A DNA stretch of 64,000 bases. Origin: Symsagittifera roscoffensis. Taxonomy: Eukaryota > Xenacoelomorpha > Acoela > Convolutidae. Both the position numbers and the translations under genes were made by a program. The stretch is from positions 65,693,277 through 65,757,276 of the forward strand of contig NC_087066.1 in assembly GCF_963678635.1 (NCBI RefSeq), read 5' to 3'. Positions 49,701-52,494 of the stretch are shown here, piece by piece (position 1 is the first letter of the stretch; each line of letters opens with the position of its first letter). The notes beneath the pieces were generated by a model, which searched no databases, was not told the origin of the DNA, and saw nothing but the letters and a program-made list of their open reading frames with translations.

Positions 49701-51970
49701 GTAATTGCTTTAATTAAACATAGACCTTTTAGATATTGTCAATCAAAAAATTTGTATTTGACTCATTACATTTTATGAAAAGTAATTGCACAAAGTAACT
49801 GCAAAAATCATTTGCTGCCATGTTTATGCCACTTTTTTGTCTTTTTTGCAGGTGGTAGACCATTTTTCATAGTTTTTTTAAGACAAATTTTAAAAACATG
49901 AGGTGAATGCGAGAATTGTAGAAAATTAGATAGTAGAAAATTGAGGGGAGGGGAGGGGGGAGATTGCGATGAAGTTTTAGTAGTTGCAGATGTCTAATTG
50001 ATCATTGCATTATAGGGGTAGATAGTCATGACCAGGTAGCACAGGGGAGAAAATTGTTAACTATATACTAATTTTTGATGCTTTCTCTGTAAGACTGAGA
50101 AACTTCCAATGTTCGAGCAGTCACTCGCCTATGCGGTCAATCGGATCCAGATCAGTGACCACATCGGTAGGGGACGGGATGTCGTCGTCGGGGGGTACGA
50201 GTATAGGCGGAGGAGTGTCAGGGGCAGGGGGAGGGGGGAGCGAGAGTGCGATGCGGAGACGTCAGAGGACTACCCAGATGTTGATCATCACTGTTGTTTC
50301 TCACACCATGTGCTGTGTGCCGTTCAACGTCTACACGGTGTTACAATACATGCACCAAGGAAAATTCCCGCGACAGGGTAAAAATACTTCCAAAACTGCC
50401 CTTAAACGTCATTTCGACCTGTTTTTCCCACAAAAATTGCATGCAGTGAAAATGATTGCACCAAATTAGAGGCATATATAGTAAGCAATTCAAATTTTGT
50501 ACAAAAATCGATAAGCTTGATTACATTTTATTATCGATGGCAGAAAGTGTACAAGTGAACTGATAATCATATTAATGAAACAATGATGACCCTCGAATGT
50601 CTGTCTCTGAATGCTAATAAGAAGTCTTTCAAATTATATTTACGAACCAAAAGGTCACAAGGATTATGAGTTATATACCAGCTTTATTGTTTTTACCACG
50701 CAGTTAATATGATCATGGATGGAGTATGCATTTAAAAAAAAAACTGAATTTTGACTTCCTTTTTTTGGTTGATTACGTTGATTTTCTGAGGCTGTTTAAA
50801 AAAGCATAGGCTTTTTCTTGCTTTATTTAGGTATTATCGCGTGCTTTTTATAATTAAATTTGCAGTTCTGGATAAACGTCTCATAGCGTGGTTTTCAAAT
50901 AACTGGAGGAACATTTGGGCATGGCCATTTTATGCCACATGCATGACTATTTATTCATTTTCTTTATTTCTTGAAACAAAAAATTGAATGAAAGCTAATT
51001 CAATTCTTTTGTTGTGCTCATTTACAACCAGTTTTTTGATATAAAATGATGAGATGAATTGGCAGAATAGAAGGTTGGTATTAGTATTGTCAAATCTGAT
51101 CGGCTAATATGTAATTGAACTTCTTTTCAGAAGTTTCAAATTTTTATGCTTTTTTATCATTATGCTAATGCAGTACCCGATTTTCTATGTGCTTTTATTT
51201 TATTTGACAAATAATCTACCAAATTCTGGGCACCGCAAAAAATGCCAAGCATAAAAATGCCGACCTAAACGCTTAATGGCATTTTAATGACTTTTTAAAT
51301 GAAATTGATGTTTGCTCGGAAATCGAAGAAGAACACAACGTCGAAGTAGTAACTCATTTAAAATATTAACCAAAAAACAGAAAAATTCCGGATCTACTTA
51401 ACAATCCCAACACCCCCCCCCCCCCCGCCTATGGTATCTACTAAAGAATCTCCACCCCTATAAATAAATATAGTAAATTAGCTAGCATTAGAGCATTCGA
51501 AATTAGCGAACCTATTGATAACTATTGAGTTTTATAAAAATGAATATTGATTGAGCATGCATTATCACAAACCTTTAATTAAACGCGCAAAAGTTAAGTA
51601 TTCACAATCCCCCCCCCCCCCTCCCCCCTTGTTTTTAGTCAATACTTTTATCACTTCCAAAGCAATTACTCAAAGGTTTATTGCATGCCATTTGTACCTT
51701 GTAACACCCCCTTCCCCTTTTGGAATAGGAATAGGACGGGCGGTGCACTTTACAATATTCACAAAAATTTCTCAATTACTAGAGAAAGTTCAATTGTAAG
51801 TGTGTTGAGATTGTGTCTGTCTATGTTTTATAGGAGTGAAATTCGACTACTACTTGACCATGTGGTCCCTTCCCGTACTCTTCTGCTCCAGTGCAGTCAA
51901 TCCCTTGGTCTATCTGGCCATGTCTAAAAACCTACGAGCCAAAATCACTGCGAAACTACTGCCATGTCTA
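249..51970 (+). CDS. Class A (rhodopsin-like) GPCR, spliced, 5' and 3' incomplete
   Basis: Seven-transmembrane receptor of the plasma membrane, expected to couple to heterotrimeric G proteins. Six exons join as 249-417, 31017-31158, 45823-46106, 46816-47115, 50121-50377 and 51834-51970: 1289 nt, 429 codons with no stop. Every intron begins GT and ends AG, and phases match at all five junctions. Seen: C3.25, ERY, W4.50, P5.50, Y5.58, P6.50 and N7.49-P-L-V-Y7.53. TM1-TM2 lie upstream, since the first exon opens in phase 1 after an acceptor. Introns are 30.6, 14.7, 0.7, 3.0 and 1.5 kb and are packed with transposon remains. The family is probably peptide-receptor-like, judging by VYPLR after the ERY box and the TM7 style, but ligand and subfamily cannot be assigned. 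Odd points are Cys in place of Trp 6.48 and an intracellular loop 3 of about 205 residues. Confidence 0.93.
948..1149. mobile_element. Family D MITE, 202 bp with 8-bp target duplication
   Basis: The termini are inverted: GGATCTACTTAACAAT at 948 and ATTGTTAAGTAGATCC ending at 1149. Flanks are agatatac and agacatac, 7 of 8 identical, so an 8-bp target duplication of hAT (or P) type. There is no coding capacity. The inner part (GGTATCTACTAAA, then CTATAAATAAAA.CAGTAAATTAGC) recurs at 51.4 and 56.9 kb. Confidence 0.8.
1527..1600 (+). repeat. Possible tRNA-derived SINE relic
   Basis: TACTTAGTCTGG (1538-1549) resembles a pol III A box. About 45 bp on, CTGGGTTTGAAACTG resembles a B box, with an anticodon-arm-like CTTGGGATGCCATAAG between, followed by a T-rich stretch. 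The order and spacing fit a tRNA head, but pairing is imperfect and no full cloverleaf is claimed. Confidence 0.35.
1746..1791. repeat. (AT)23 microsatellite
   Basis: Uninterrupted alternating AT for about 46 bp inside the first intron. A shorter one lies at 4828-4846. Confidence 0.97.
1800..2750. other. Intron stretch with nothing recognised
   Basis: Slightly less AT-rich than average, with several short open frames (for example 1957-2157 and 2242-2466). None has a recognisable motif, splice-site context or matching phase. Confidence 0.5.
2752..3115 (+). mobile_element. Family A copy, degenerate
   Basis: It follows the family-A order: GTCAAATTTCGG, TTTTTAACT, CATCTAAAAGATATTG, ATTTCACCT, then a degenerate core (TTACGCAATATATTGCGC), GCGTAAGCGGAGGTTTAAT and GCGTGTGGGGG. 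Both ends are lost. The core palindrome has changed from GCGCGATATATTTCGCGC to GCAATATATTGC but stays self-complementary. Confidence 0.75.
3312..3932. mobile_element. Family B (Tc1-like fold-back) copy, old
   Basis: The left arm (TTTTCTCAAATTAGGTCGAG, later CCCAAAAAATGGTTCAGTTTGGCTCTTTTAATTATTCAAAAGTTACGC in pieces) and the right arm from about 3715 (GATATAATTTTC, TTTTGGGGTAAAATTAC) match the two arms of the intact copy at 9629-10359. Ends are not preserved. Confidence 0.6.
4716..4962 (-). mobile_element. Family A copy, 3' half
   Basis: On the + strand it starts ACTGCTCGTATCAGGGCGAAG, the reverse complement of the family 3' end with its intact CAGGGC/GCCCTG stem-loop. It then carries the poly-A-rich middle interrupted by (AT)9 and ACACGCCATATTAAGTACA. 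It breaks off at about 4962. Confidence 0.85.
5000..8400. other. Long intron stretch with no recognised gene
   Basis: About 3.4 kb of A/T-rich sequence with many T and A runs. Open frames are 60-84 codons at most, without motifs. I see no tRNA, no clear transposon terminus and no exon with appropriate phase. Confidence 0.5.
8480..8775 (+). repeat. C-rich, G-poor degenerate tract
   Basis: About 300 bp where the + strand is built from C, A and T with almost no G. Loose repeats of CATTTACC / CGTTTACTCC / CCCCATATTTACC and CCCCACC runs recur. It has 60-65 codons open (8413-8625) only because stop codons need G or particular A/T runs. Ends are gradual. No homology was recognised. Confidence 0.8.
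8924..9352 (-). mobile_element. Family A copy, degenerate
   Basis: It starts with a decayed 3' end (ACTGCTCCTATATCAAGGCAACGC), has AATTTGGAACGATTT near 9092, and ends with CACCCCGAGTATAAATATTCCG and TTTCGAAAGTCGAAACAA, the reverse complement of the 5' hairpin. The core is badly eroded. Confidence 0.6.
9477..9524 (+). mobile_element. Family A 3'-end fragment
   Basis: Only the last ~48 bp are recognisable: GCAGTCGGATCATTCAGG, a decayed stem-loop, then AAAGCAGTCTTT. It lies about 125 bp downstream of a minus-strand copy. Confidence 0.65.
9629..10359. mobile_element. Family B: Tc1/mariner-like fold-back MITE, 731 bp, complete
   Basis: It is flanked by TA on both sides (9627-9628 and 10360-10361). 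The ends are CAGTGCTGATTTAAATTAAC and the inverse of CAGTGTTGATTTAAATTAAC; about 36 of the first 38 bases match. The whole element is a near-palindrome with arms of about 340 bp and a short centre near 9990, so single strands would fold into one long hairpin. It has no transposase frame. CAGTG with TA targets is the Tc1/mariner signature. Confidence 0.88.
10445..10720. mobile_element. Family B fragment, degenerate
   Basis: TCGTTTTTCTCAAGTTGGA near 10467 and GAAATGACCCAGTTTGAGG near 10635 match positions in both arms of the intact family-B element. Ends are missing. Confidence 0.4.
11009..11220 (-). mobile_element. Family C fragment (hAT-like MITE, 3' part)
   Basis: On the + strand it reads AGGGCGAATTTAGGTGGA, then ATTCGACTTCCTCGC, GGTACTATTTTACA, CCGGCCGAAACTTTTTCATA and GGCGCCTTTAGC. 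These are the reverse complements, in order, of blocks in the intact family-C element at 38476-38894. Confidence 0.7.
11873..12000 (+). mobile_element. Family C fragment (hAT-like MITE)
   Basis: GCGCACGCTCCCCTTTTCGCC, AAAAGTTTTAGGGCCTGTCGG, AAATGGATGTCGTAAA and GGGTTAAATCCTCGAGGGGG follow the same block order as positions 38708-38850 of the full element. Confidence 0.75.
12144..12687 (+). mobile_element. Family A copy, full length, about 544 bp
   Basis: The 5' end TTATTGTTCCGACTTTCG folds with CGAAAGTAACGGAAT. The body is colinear with other copies: TTTCACCTGTGATCATTTTT, AACGCGCGATATATTTCGCG, GCGTAAGCGGAG, GGCGTGTTGGGGG (G10-type run). The 3' end is GCAGTCGGAACATTCAGG, stem-loop CAGGGCTTCGCCCTG and ATACGAGCAGTCTTGT. 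There are no terminal inverted repeats. The inverted match is between the very 5' end and a site about 45 bp inside the 3' end. No coding capacity. Confidence 0.92.
13771..14072 (-). mobile_element. Family A copy, 5' part missing
   Basis: It begins (as + strand) CAAGACTGCTCGTATCAGGG with an intact stem-loop and runs to the CTCCGCTTA block, where AAATCTCCGCTTA is duplicated. The core and 5' hairpin are absent. Confidence 0.85.
14737..15393 (-). mobile_element. Family A copy with internal inverted duplication, about 657 bp
   Basis: Both family ends are present. Longer than normal because the A/T-rich section appears twice in opposite orientation: about 14810-14875 reads as in plus copies (ATGATTTTCATAAAAAATTT), then 14915-14990 reads as in minus copies. 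TTTTTAAGGTTTATGA is also doubled at 14787-14816. This gives a local fold-back of about 80 bp. Confidence 0.88.
17993..18307 (+). pseudogene. Retrotransposon pol fragment before integrase
   Basis: An open frame of 104 codons, Lys/Arg/Glu/Ala-rich, with a segment ([13 protein letters not shown]-like, about residues 62-74) resembling the linker between RNase H and integrase in Ty3/gypsy pol. Immediately after its stop, a different frame continues with [13 protein letters not shown], so the stop is probably a lesion and not a real end. Confidence 0.5.
18485..19460 (+). pseudogene. Retroviral-type integrase remnant
   Basis: The zinc-binding remnant is at 18501-18571: a His, a stop codon where the next conserved position should be, then [17 protein letters not shown]. 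The first catalytic Asp is in MQLDFVGPF (codon 18683-18685), the second in VTDLGSTF (18857-18859), exactly 58 residues later in the same frame. The Glu is in [12 protein letters not shown] (18964-18966) after one frameshift, about 35 residues on: the D,D(35)E layout. [14 protein letters not shown] lies near 19130 and [15 protein letters not shown] near 19270. YRVKKVLT (about 19370) and QCVHR (about 19430) represent the C-terminal module. Multiple in-frame stops. Confidence 0.85.
19809..20574 (+). pseudogene. 3' coding-like part of the LTR element, unrecognised
   Basis: Three successive open frames (19809-20075, 20092-20358, 20389-20574) have balanced composition and are probably pieces of one original frame broken by indels. 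The first is Glu/Thr/Asn-rich and could be the end of pol. I see no signal peptide, membrane anchor or cysteine pattern that would support an envelope gene. Confidence 0.4.
20877..21401 (+). mobile_element. Family A copy, full length, about 525 bp
   Basis: 5' TTATTGTTCCGACTTTCGATA, perfect 5' hairpin, core TTGCGATATAGTTCGCGC, G9 run after GGCGTGTT, and an intact 3' stem-loop ending GAGCAGTCTTGT. Right next to the LTR-element remnant. Confidence 0.93.
21402..23055. other. Intron stretch with nothing recognised
   Basis: AT-rich. The longest frame (minus strand, 22663-22980, 105 codons) is Lys/Phe/Asn-rich without motif or coding-like third-position bias. No transposon termini were seen. Confidence 0.5.
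23060..23252 (-). mobile_element. Family A fragment, 5' part
   Basis: TTTGAGCTCAGGACTAG, CCAAAATGGCTAAATTAAAGTCG and CACCCCGCGTACAAATATTCCG follow minus-strand family-A order, and it ends in a decayed hairpin. Confidence 0.7.
23289..23672 (-). mobile_element. Family A copy, degenerate, in tandem with the preceding fragment
   Basis: It starts with a decayed 3' end (TATCAGGGCAAAACTTTGAATATTCTGACTGCC in pieces) 37 bp after the previous fragment's 5' end, in the same orientation, and ends near ACCCCAGAGCATAGAAATTCTG. Confidence 0.6.
24190..24412 (-). mobile_element. Family A copy with large internal deletion
   Basis: CAGCTCGTATATCAGGGCAAAG with an intact stem-loop (CAGGGC/GCCCTG), then directly the core-side blocks AACCGGCCAAGTTAGCA, CAAACCCCCGTTAA and TTTGAGCTTAGGAAAACAAT. 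The A/T-rich section and both GCG motifs are missing. Confidence 0.75.
24986..25512 (+). mobile_element. Family A copy, full length, about 527 bp
   Basis: 5' TTATTGTTCCGACTTTCGATA with hairpin, core CGCGCTATATAATTCGCGC, and 3' stem-loop CAGGGCTTTGCCCTG ending GAGCAGTCTTGT. The G run after GGCGT is only TTGGTGG here, so run length varies between copies. Confidence 0.93.
25986..26388 (-). mobile_element. Family A copy, degenerate
   Basis: CCAGACTACTCATATCAAGGC with an eroded stem-loop and GATGTTCCGACTGCC at one side; AAAACCACCCGGAGCAGAATTAG and CTTCGAAACTC at the other. The middle is not recognisable. Confidence 0.55.
26420..26500 (-). repeat. Possible tRNA-derived SINE relic
   Basis: Read on the minus strand, AAGTGCTTCAACTCTCAATG, then GGCTGCCAGTGTTCGATCCC resembles an anticodon arm plus variable region and T-arm; GTTCGATCCC is a near-consensus B box. 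No good A box or acceptor stem was found, so it is not called a tRNA gene. Confidence 0.4.
27051..27564 (-). mobile_element. Family A copy, nearly full length, about 514 bp
   Basis: Both ends are intact (CAAGACTGCTCGTATCAGGG ... GAAAGTCGGAACAATAA). Core GCGCGAAATATATCGCGCG, with CCCCCC before ACACGCC. It has lost part of the A/T-rich section near 27150. Confidence 0.92.
27660..28350 (-). mobile_element. Older family A 5' part, split by a younger copy
   Basis: 27660-27787 carries TTGGCCAAGTTTGCAAA, CAAAATGGCTAGTATAAAAG and ACCACACCAAGAACCA. The missing last part, TTTTCAAAAATCGGAACAATAA, resumes at about 28322-28350 on the far side of the intact copy at 27788-28320. A younger copy therefore landed inside an older one, within its 5' hairpin region. 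Confidence 0.7.
27788..28320 (-). mobile_element. Family A copy, full length, about 533 bp, nested
   Basis: Ends ACAGACTGCTCGTATCAGGG and GAAAGTCGGAACAATAA. Core GCGCGAAATATATCGCGCG, CCCCCC run before ACACGCC. The stem-loop is mutated on one arm (GCACTG for GCCCTG). It sits inside an older member of the same family. Confidence 0.92.
28351..30560. other. Intron stretch with nothing firmly recognised
   Basis: Short open frames on both strands at 28331-28580 and 29623-29914 are antisense pairs without motifs. A GTTCGAATCACGAC motif (29495-29508), its inverse near 28483, and CCGGCCTAGGG near 28850 are noted. No exon or transposon end was identified. Confidence 0.45.
30577..30735 (+). mobile_element. 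Family C copy with deletion
   Basis: It starts CAGGGGCGAATCTAGGATTT, followed by a G run and a T13-type run, AAGGCGCCGTTTTGGGCA and GACGCCTTTAGAAAATTTTAAG. It then stops within the TCGGACC block. The 3' terminus is absent. Confidence 0.75.
31017..31158 (+). CDS. GPCR exon: ICL2, TM4 and start of ECL2
   Basis: The acceptor is cgttgttcag before 31017. The first base completes the Arg codon left open by the previous exon (AG|A), followed by exactly 47 codons to the phase-0 donor CTG|gttagt. The peptide has a basic intracellular stretch (ITRRRLW), then TM4 with the conserved Trp in [11 protein letters not shown], then a loop ending GTRWCEIAL whose Cys is well placed to pair with C3.25. The frame and spacing to the TM3 exon are as expected for class A receptors. 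It sits 30.6 kb from the TM3 exon. Confidence 0.92.
31201..31245. repeat. Two-unit tandem repeat, 25 bp
   Basis: AACTGCTAAAATAGAACACTA is followed by a second AACTGCTAAAATAGAAC, immediately before the 95-bp duplication. Confidence 0.8.
31250..31440. repeat. 95-bp tandem duplication
   Basis: GATTTTTCAGTTTTGAAGC at 31261 recurs at 31356, and the following ~80 bases match with few changes. It lies about 100 bp downstream of the TM4 exon donor. Confidence 0.9.
31450..32780. other. AT-rich intron stretch with a diffuse repeated phrase
   Basis: Variants of TGCGATA(T/G)(T/C)C(A/G)CG followed by GAGGCTC/AGCCTC recur at about 31950, 32010, 32093, 32170 and 32405. They suggest an old tandem array of about 75-80 bp units, otherwise eroded. 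Confidence 0.45.
33040..33210 (+). pseudogene. PHD-finger remnant of the LINE
   Basis: Cys at 33059-33061, then Cys 33107, Cys 33116, His 33131 and Cys 33140 in one frame (C-x2-C-x4-H-x2-C, in [12 protein letters not shown]), and a later Cys in SICRVV. This is the second half of a PHD-type zinc finger as found N-terminal to the endonuclease of some CR1-group LINEs. One expected early Cys is missing. Confidence 0.65.
33955..34470 (+). pseudogene. LINE reverse transcriptase remnant
   Basis: Motifs in order: [11 protein letters not shown] (about 33958), LTKNQFGFR (34051), [13 protein letters not shown] (34173-34211) with the catalytic Asp, LKSYLTNRS (34270), [13 protein letters not shown] (34354-34392) and the degenerate catalytic box FIAHDPG (about 34446), where the family has FADD. 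Frames change between motifs. Confidence 0.88.
35070..37600. other. AT-rich intron stretch carrying scattered family-E phrases
   Basis: No gene was recognised. Phrases such as TTGTATGAT(A/T)AGCATTTTTCC and GGTGTATGGAGGACATATTGG (36718) / GGTTTATGGAGGTCAACC (37527) recur here and again from 39.7 to 45.8 kb; I call these family E. CCGGGTATTTTTGAAAATC at 35837 may be one of its ends. Confidence 0.5.
37625..37842. repeat. AACCGCTCAAA palindromic repeat cluster
   Basis: About 15 copies of ACCGCTCAAA or its complement TTTGAGCGGT occur in 220 bp, in both orientations, mixed with AAGCAAGATTTGAGC and CATATCTTG. Segments 37689-37752 and 37766-37822 form a long inverted pair around a small A-rich centre. 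No flanking target duplication was identified. Confidence 0.9.
38280..38471. mobile_element. Family B half element, cut by a family C insertion
   Basis: The right arm only: ATTTTGGCTGCGAATTTTG, then TTTTGCCCGGATATTTTAAATC and the terminal CACTG at 38467-38471. The 8-bp target duplication of the neighbouring family-C element (ACTGTGTA) includes these last bases, so family C inserted at the family-B terminus. Confidence 0.7.
38476..38894 (+). mobile_element. Family C: hAT-like MITE, 419 bp, complete
   Basis: The left end CAGCGGCGGATCTAGG pairs with a right end CCTAAAACCGCCCCTG. Flanks ACTGTGTA (38468-38475) and ACTGTTTA (38895-38902) match 7 of 8: the 8-bp duplication typical of hAT elements, whose ends are commonly CAG-GGCGG-like. 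Inside are a G run of more than 20 (about 38503-38526), a C run near 38862-38874, and GGGAGTCGAATCCCTG (about 38829), which looks like a T-arm/B box. No transposase. Confidence 0.88.
38903..39720. other. Intron stretch with nothing recognised
   Basis: The 78-codon frame at 39465-39701 has a short GC-richer end (CCGGGTAGGGGGTATATGG near 39651) resembling family-E ends. No other structure was seen. Confidence 0.4.
40360..41491. repeat. 566-bp direct tandem duplication
   Basis: The unit 40360-40925 is repeated at 40926-41491 with the same bases wherever I compared them, apart from the last ~20 bp. Each unit holds a family-E end (GGTGCATGGAGGTCAACTCG), about 250 bp of unassigned sequence with CATCCTCTGATGCGTTCGGC, and the first ~200 bp of a family-A element. 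Identical 67- and 61-codon frames in the two units follow from this and are not genes. Confidence 0.95.
40709..40918 (+). mobile_element. Family A 5' fragment (first unit of the duplication)
   Basis: TTTTTCCGACTTTCGTAACTAAAG, TTGACGGCATTTTTATACTAG and ATTTCACGATTGATCATTTT. Cut at the duplication junction. Confidence 0.88.
41275..42588 (+). mobile_element. Family A copy interrupted by an ~800-bp insertion
   Basis: 41275-41618 carries the 5' hairpin through the core (CGCGCGATATATTTCGCGC) to ATTGAATTGTTACTAGG. The family then resumes at about 42420 with TTTGTACTTTATATGACG and continues to a mutated stem-loop (CAGGGTTTCGCCATG) and GAGCAGTCTTGT at 42588. The insertion begins CCCGGGTTGACCTCCATAAACC (family E end, inverse orientation). 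Confidence 0.8.
41627..42419. mobile_element. Family E element of about 790 bp, inserted in family A
   Basis: Its left end is CCCGGGTTGACCTCCATAAA preceded by TA. The inside has repeated TTATCATACAATTCC and an inverted pair around 42300-42415 (CAATTTTCATATATGG versus TCATATATGAAAATTGTATGA). The same terminal phrase in the other orientation occurs at 37527, 40438 and 41004. The right end lacks the matching GGTCAACC, so the element is either asymmetric or truncated. Confidence 0.55.
42690..42731 (+). mobile_element. Family A 3'-end fragment
   Basis: GCCTGATATACGAGCAGTCTTGTT only, about 140 bp beyond a complete 3' end. Confidence 0.6.
42740..43880. other. Intron stretch with a family A 5' scrap
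   Basis: TTTTTGTTCCGACTTTCGAAAG at 43033 is an isolated family-A 5' terminus. The frames at 43124-43315 and 43312-43509 overlap by 4 bp and show no motif. Nothing else was recognised. Confidence 0.4.
43883..44041 (+). mobile_element. Family A 5' fragment
   Basis: AACTGTTCCGACCTTCTAAGG, CATTACTTGTGCTTGGTGTGG and AAATTATTTCACTTG, ending where a family-C 3' end begins. Confidence 0.7.
44043..44123 (+). mobile_element. Family C 3' end
   Basis: GGGGACCCTTTGGGTAGGTA, GGGGGTCGAATCGCTGAGG, a C13-type run and the terminus CTAAATCCGCCCCTG. The 5' part is missing. Confidence 0.8.
44528..45060 (-). mobile_element. Family A copy, full length, first of a head-to-tail pair
   Basis: GAGACTGCTCGTATCATGCAAAG (stem-loop damaged) to AAAAGTCGGAACAATTAA. 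Core GCGCGAATTCTATCGCGCG. The next copy starts within two or three bases. Confidence 0.9.
45061..45557 (-). mobile_element. Family A copy, second of a head-to-tail pair
   Basis: It starts AAGATTGCTCGTATAAGGGC directly after the previous copy. Core GCGAAATATATCGCGCG. It ends CACCCCGAGCACAAAGATTCCG with the outer arm of the 5' hairpin lost. A 110-codon minus-strand frame across it is chance. Confidence 0.88.
45823..46106 (+). CDS. GPCR exon: TM5 and first part of ICL3
   Basis: The acceptor gcgtgatcag precedes 45823 (phase 0, matching the previous donor) and the donor GAATG|gtaaaa follows 46106 (phase 2). TM5 is [20 protein letters not shown], with P5.50 and, eight residues on, Y5.58. After VKLWRS the sequence becomes low complexity: runs of Ala, Ser and Asn with a few Lys. 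This is the start of an unusually long third cytoplasmic loop. A 75-residue antisense open frame over the same bases is a shadow of this coding bias. A family-A repeat pair and a GGAGGTCAAC-type repeat end lie within about 1.3 kb upstream in the intron. Confidence 0.92.
46107..46815 (+). other. Short 709-bp GPCR intron
   Basis: GT (46107) to AG (46815), phase 2. AT-rich; no recognisable repeat copy was seen. It is the only intron without clear transposon remains. Confidence 0.75.
46816..47115 (+). CDS. GPCR exon: central ICL3, Asn/Ser-rich
   Basis: The acceptor is gacattttaag before 46816, the only one here with a weak AAG. The donor AGAAG|gtgaga follows 47115. The first base completes a TG? 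codon (Cys) and the exon leaves in phase 2. The peptide is hydrophilic: Asn/Lys-rich (NNNKQ, KNNS, NKNNNK), then acidic/Ser/Gly-rich, ending NKDERNNRR. No hydrophobic segment is present, so it is wholly cytoplasmic loop. The assignment rests on the open frame, phase agreement on both sides and continuity of the Asn-rich composition across the 709-bp intron. A perfect donor-like GTAAGTAT occurs inside it at 46851-46858. Confidence 0.8.
47412..47560 (+). mobile_element. Family C fragment
   Basis: CAGGGTCGGATCTAAGATTTTTTCGAGGGAGG at the left (in pieces), a C14-type run near 47519 and GATAAAATTAAGATCCCCCACCC at the right. Much of the middle is replaced by AT-rich sequence. Confidence 0.65.
47561..49930. 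other. Intron stretch; possible element with inverted GTTCCGAC ends
   Basis: ATGTTCCGACCAAATCAC at 48550 and TCAAATAGTCGGAACAAAAA near 49195 are inverted family-A-like termini about 660 bp apart, but the inside does not match family A. GGTTCGAATCACGAC (about 48607) resembles a B box. No coding sequence was seen. Confidence 0.4.
49944..49961 (+). other. G-quadruplex-type G tract
   Basis: GGGGAGGGGAGGGGGGAG lies 160 bp before the TM6 exon, in the sense strand of the intron. Four G3 runs are available if the G6 run is split. Confidence 0.7.
50121..50377 (+). CDS. GPCR exon: end of ICL3, TM6 and ECL3
   Basis: The acceptor gttcgagcag precedes 50121. One base completes the split AG|T codon, and the donor CGACAGG|gtaaaa follows 50377 (phase 1). 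The first 45 residues are Ser/Gly-rich with GGG runs. A basic RRRQRTTQ then leads into TM6 ([20 protein letters not shown]) and an extracellular [10 protein letters not shown]. The Pro (50320-50322) is P6.50. The residue at 6.48, normally Trp in CWxP, is Cys (50314-50316), and 6.44 is His rather than Phe. A second frame that also stays open (from 50109) is an artefact of the repetitive G-rich DNA; only this frame has the transmembrane pattern and correct phases. Confidence 0.92.
50378..51833 (+). other. GPCR intron (1.5 kb)
   Basis: GT (50378) to AG (51833), phase 1. It holds a family-D MITE copy from 51391 with a C14-type run and a second C-run at about 51610-51628. Its 5' two thirds show nothing recognisable. 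Confidence 0.85.
51391..51545. mobile_element. Family D MITE copy, 3' end lost
   Basis: GGATCTACTTAACAATCCC, a C14-type run, TATGGTATCTACTAAAGAATC and CCTATAAATAAATATAGTAA match the family-D order. No inverse terminus follows. Confidence 0.75.
51834..51970 (+). CDS. GPCR exon: TM7 and helix 8
   Basis: The acceptor is gttttatag before 51834; two bases complete a Gly codon (G|GA). TM7 reads [26 protein letters not shown], with the NPxxY motif at 51899-51913, followed by an amphipathic helix-8-like [14 protein letters not shown]. The Cys near the end could be palmitoylated. The exon ends at a perfect donor, CTA|gtaagt (phase 0). If the donor is not used, the frame runs 24 codons further to a TAA at 52043-52045. 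The good donor favours another tail exon downstream. Confidence 0.92.
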
Positions 51971-52045
51971 GTAAGTACATTCAACTCCAACTCTTTAATA
52001 AGTCCTAACCCTTACACATGCCTTAAAAAACATCCACCCCTCTAA

Positions 52046-52490
52046 AAGGGCAAACAAACAGTTAAGCGAGTGCGGGTTCTGTACCTTGAAACGATCTTTG
52101 TTCCTTTTTGAACTAAGGGCGGAAGGAGTTAATTAGAGGTAAAAAGGGCGTTCAACATGTCAAATAAAATTCTTCATTCAGTAATTTTCCACCAAATTTG
52201 CGCATTACTAATGGTTGAACTCTACACTTAATAAACGTATACATGTATTCATGAATACTAAATGTTTTGCATGTTTATTAAACAGGTATAAAGACGTCAT
52301 AGGTAATCGTTTTCTTTAAAGTTTATATCTGAAATCCAAACAATTTATACGGAAGATTGTGAAAAAATTGTTGCAAGAATTTTTTTCAATTTGTAATGAT
52401 TTCACATTTTTTATGTTTGGTCTATAGAAAATATTTCAAATCAATTTGTGTTTCTCGAAAATCACATATTTGATCAAAATAACCAATATT
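52046..52490. other. Sequence just 3' of the TM7 exon
   Basis: No AATAAA-type poly-A context supports this as the 3' end. AATAAA-like AATAAAC occurs at about 52232, without other support. No repeat was recognised. Confidence 0.35.
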
Positions 52491-52494
52491 TTCA

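Larger units (their letters stand above)
47116..50120 (+). other. GPCR intron (3.0 kb)
   Basis: GT (47116) to AG (50120), phase 2. It holds a family-C fragment with a long C run near 47412-47560, a possible element bounded by inverted GTTCCGAC at 48551 and 49199-49206, and a G-quadruplex-type G tract near 49944. Confidence 0.8.

Noticed and set aside
50109-50381. 90-codon frame overlapping the TM6 exon in another frame
   Set aside because: It lacks the TM6 pattern and does not fit the intron phases; it arises from G-rich repeats.
51971-52045. Readthrough end of the GPCR at the TAA after TM7
   Set aside because: The frame is open only 24 codons past a perfect GTAAGT donor and the added peptide has AT-rich, non-coding-like codon use; kept only as an alternative.
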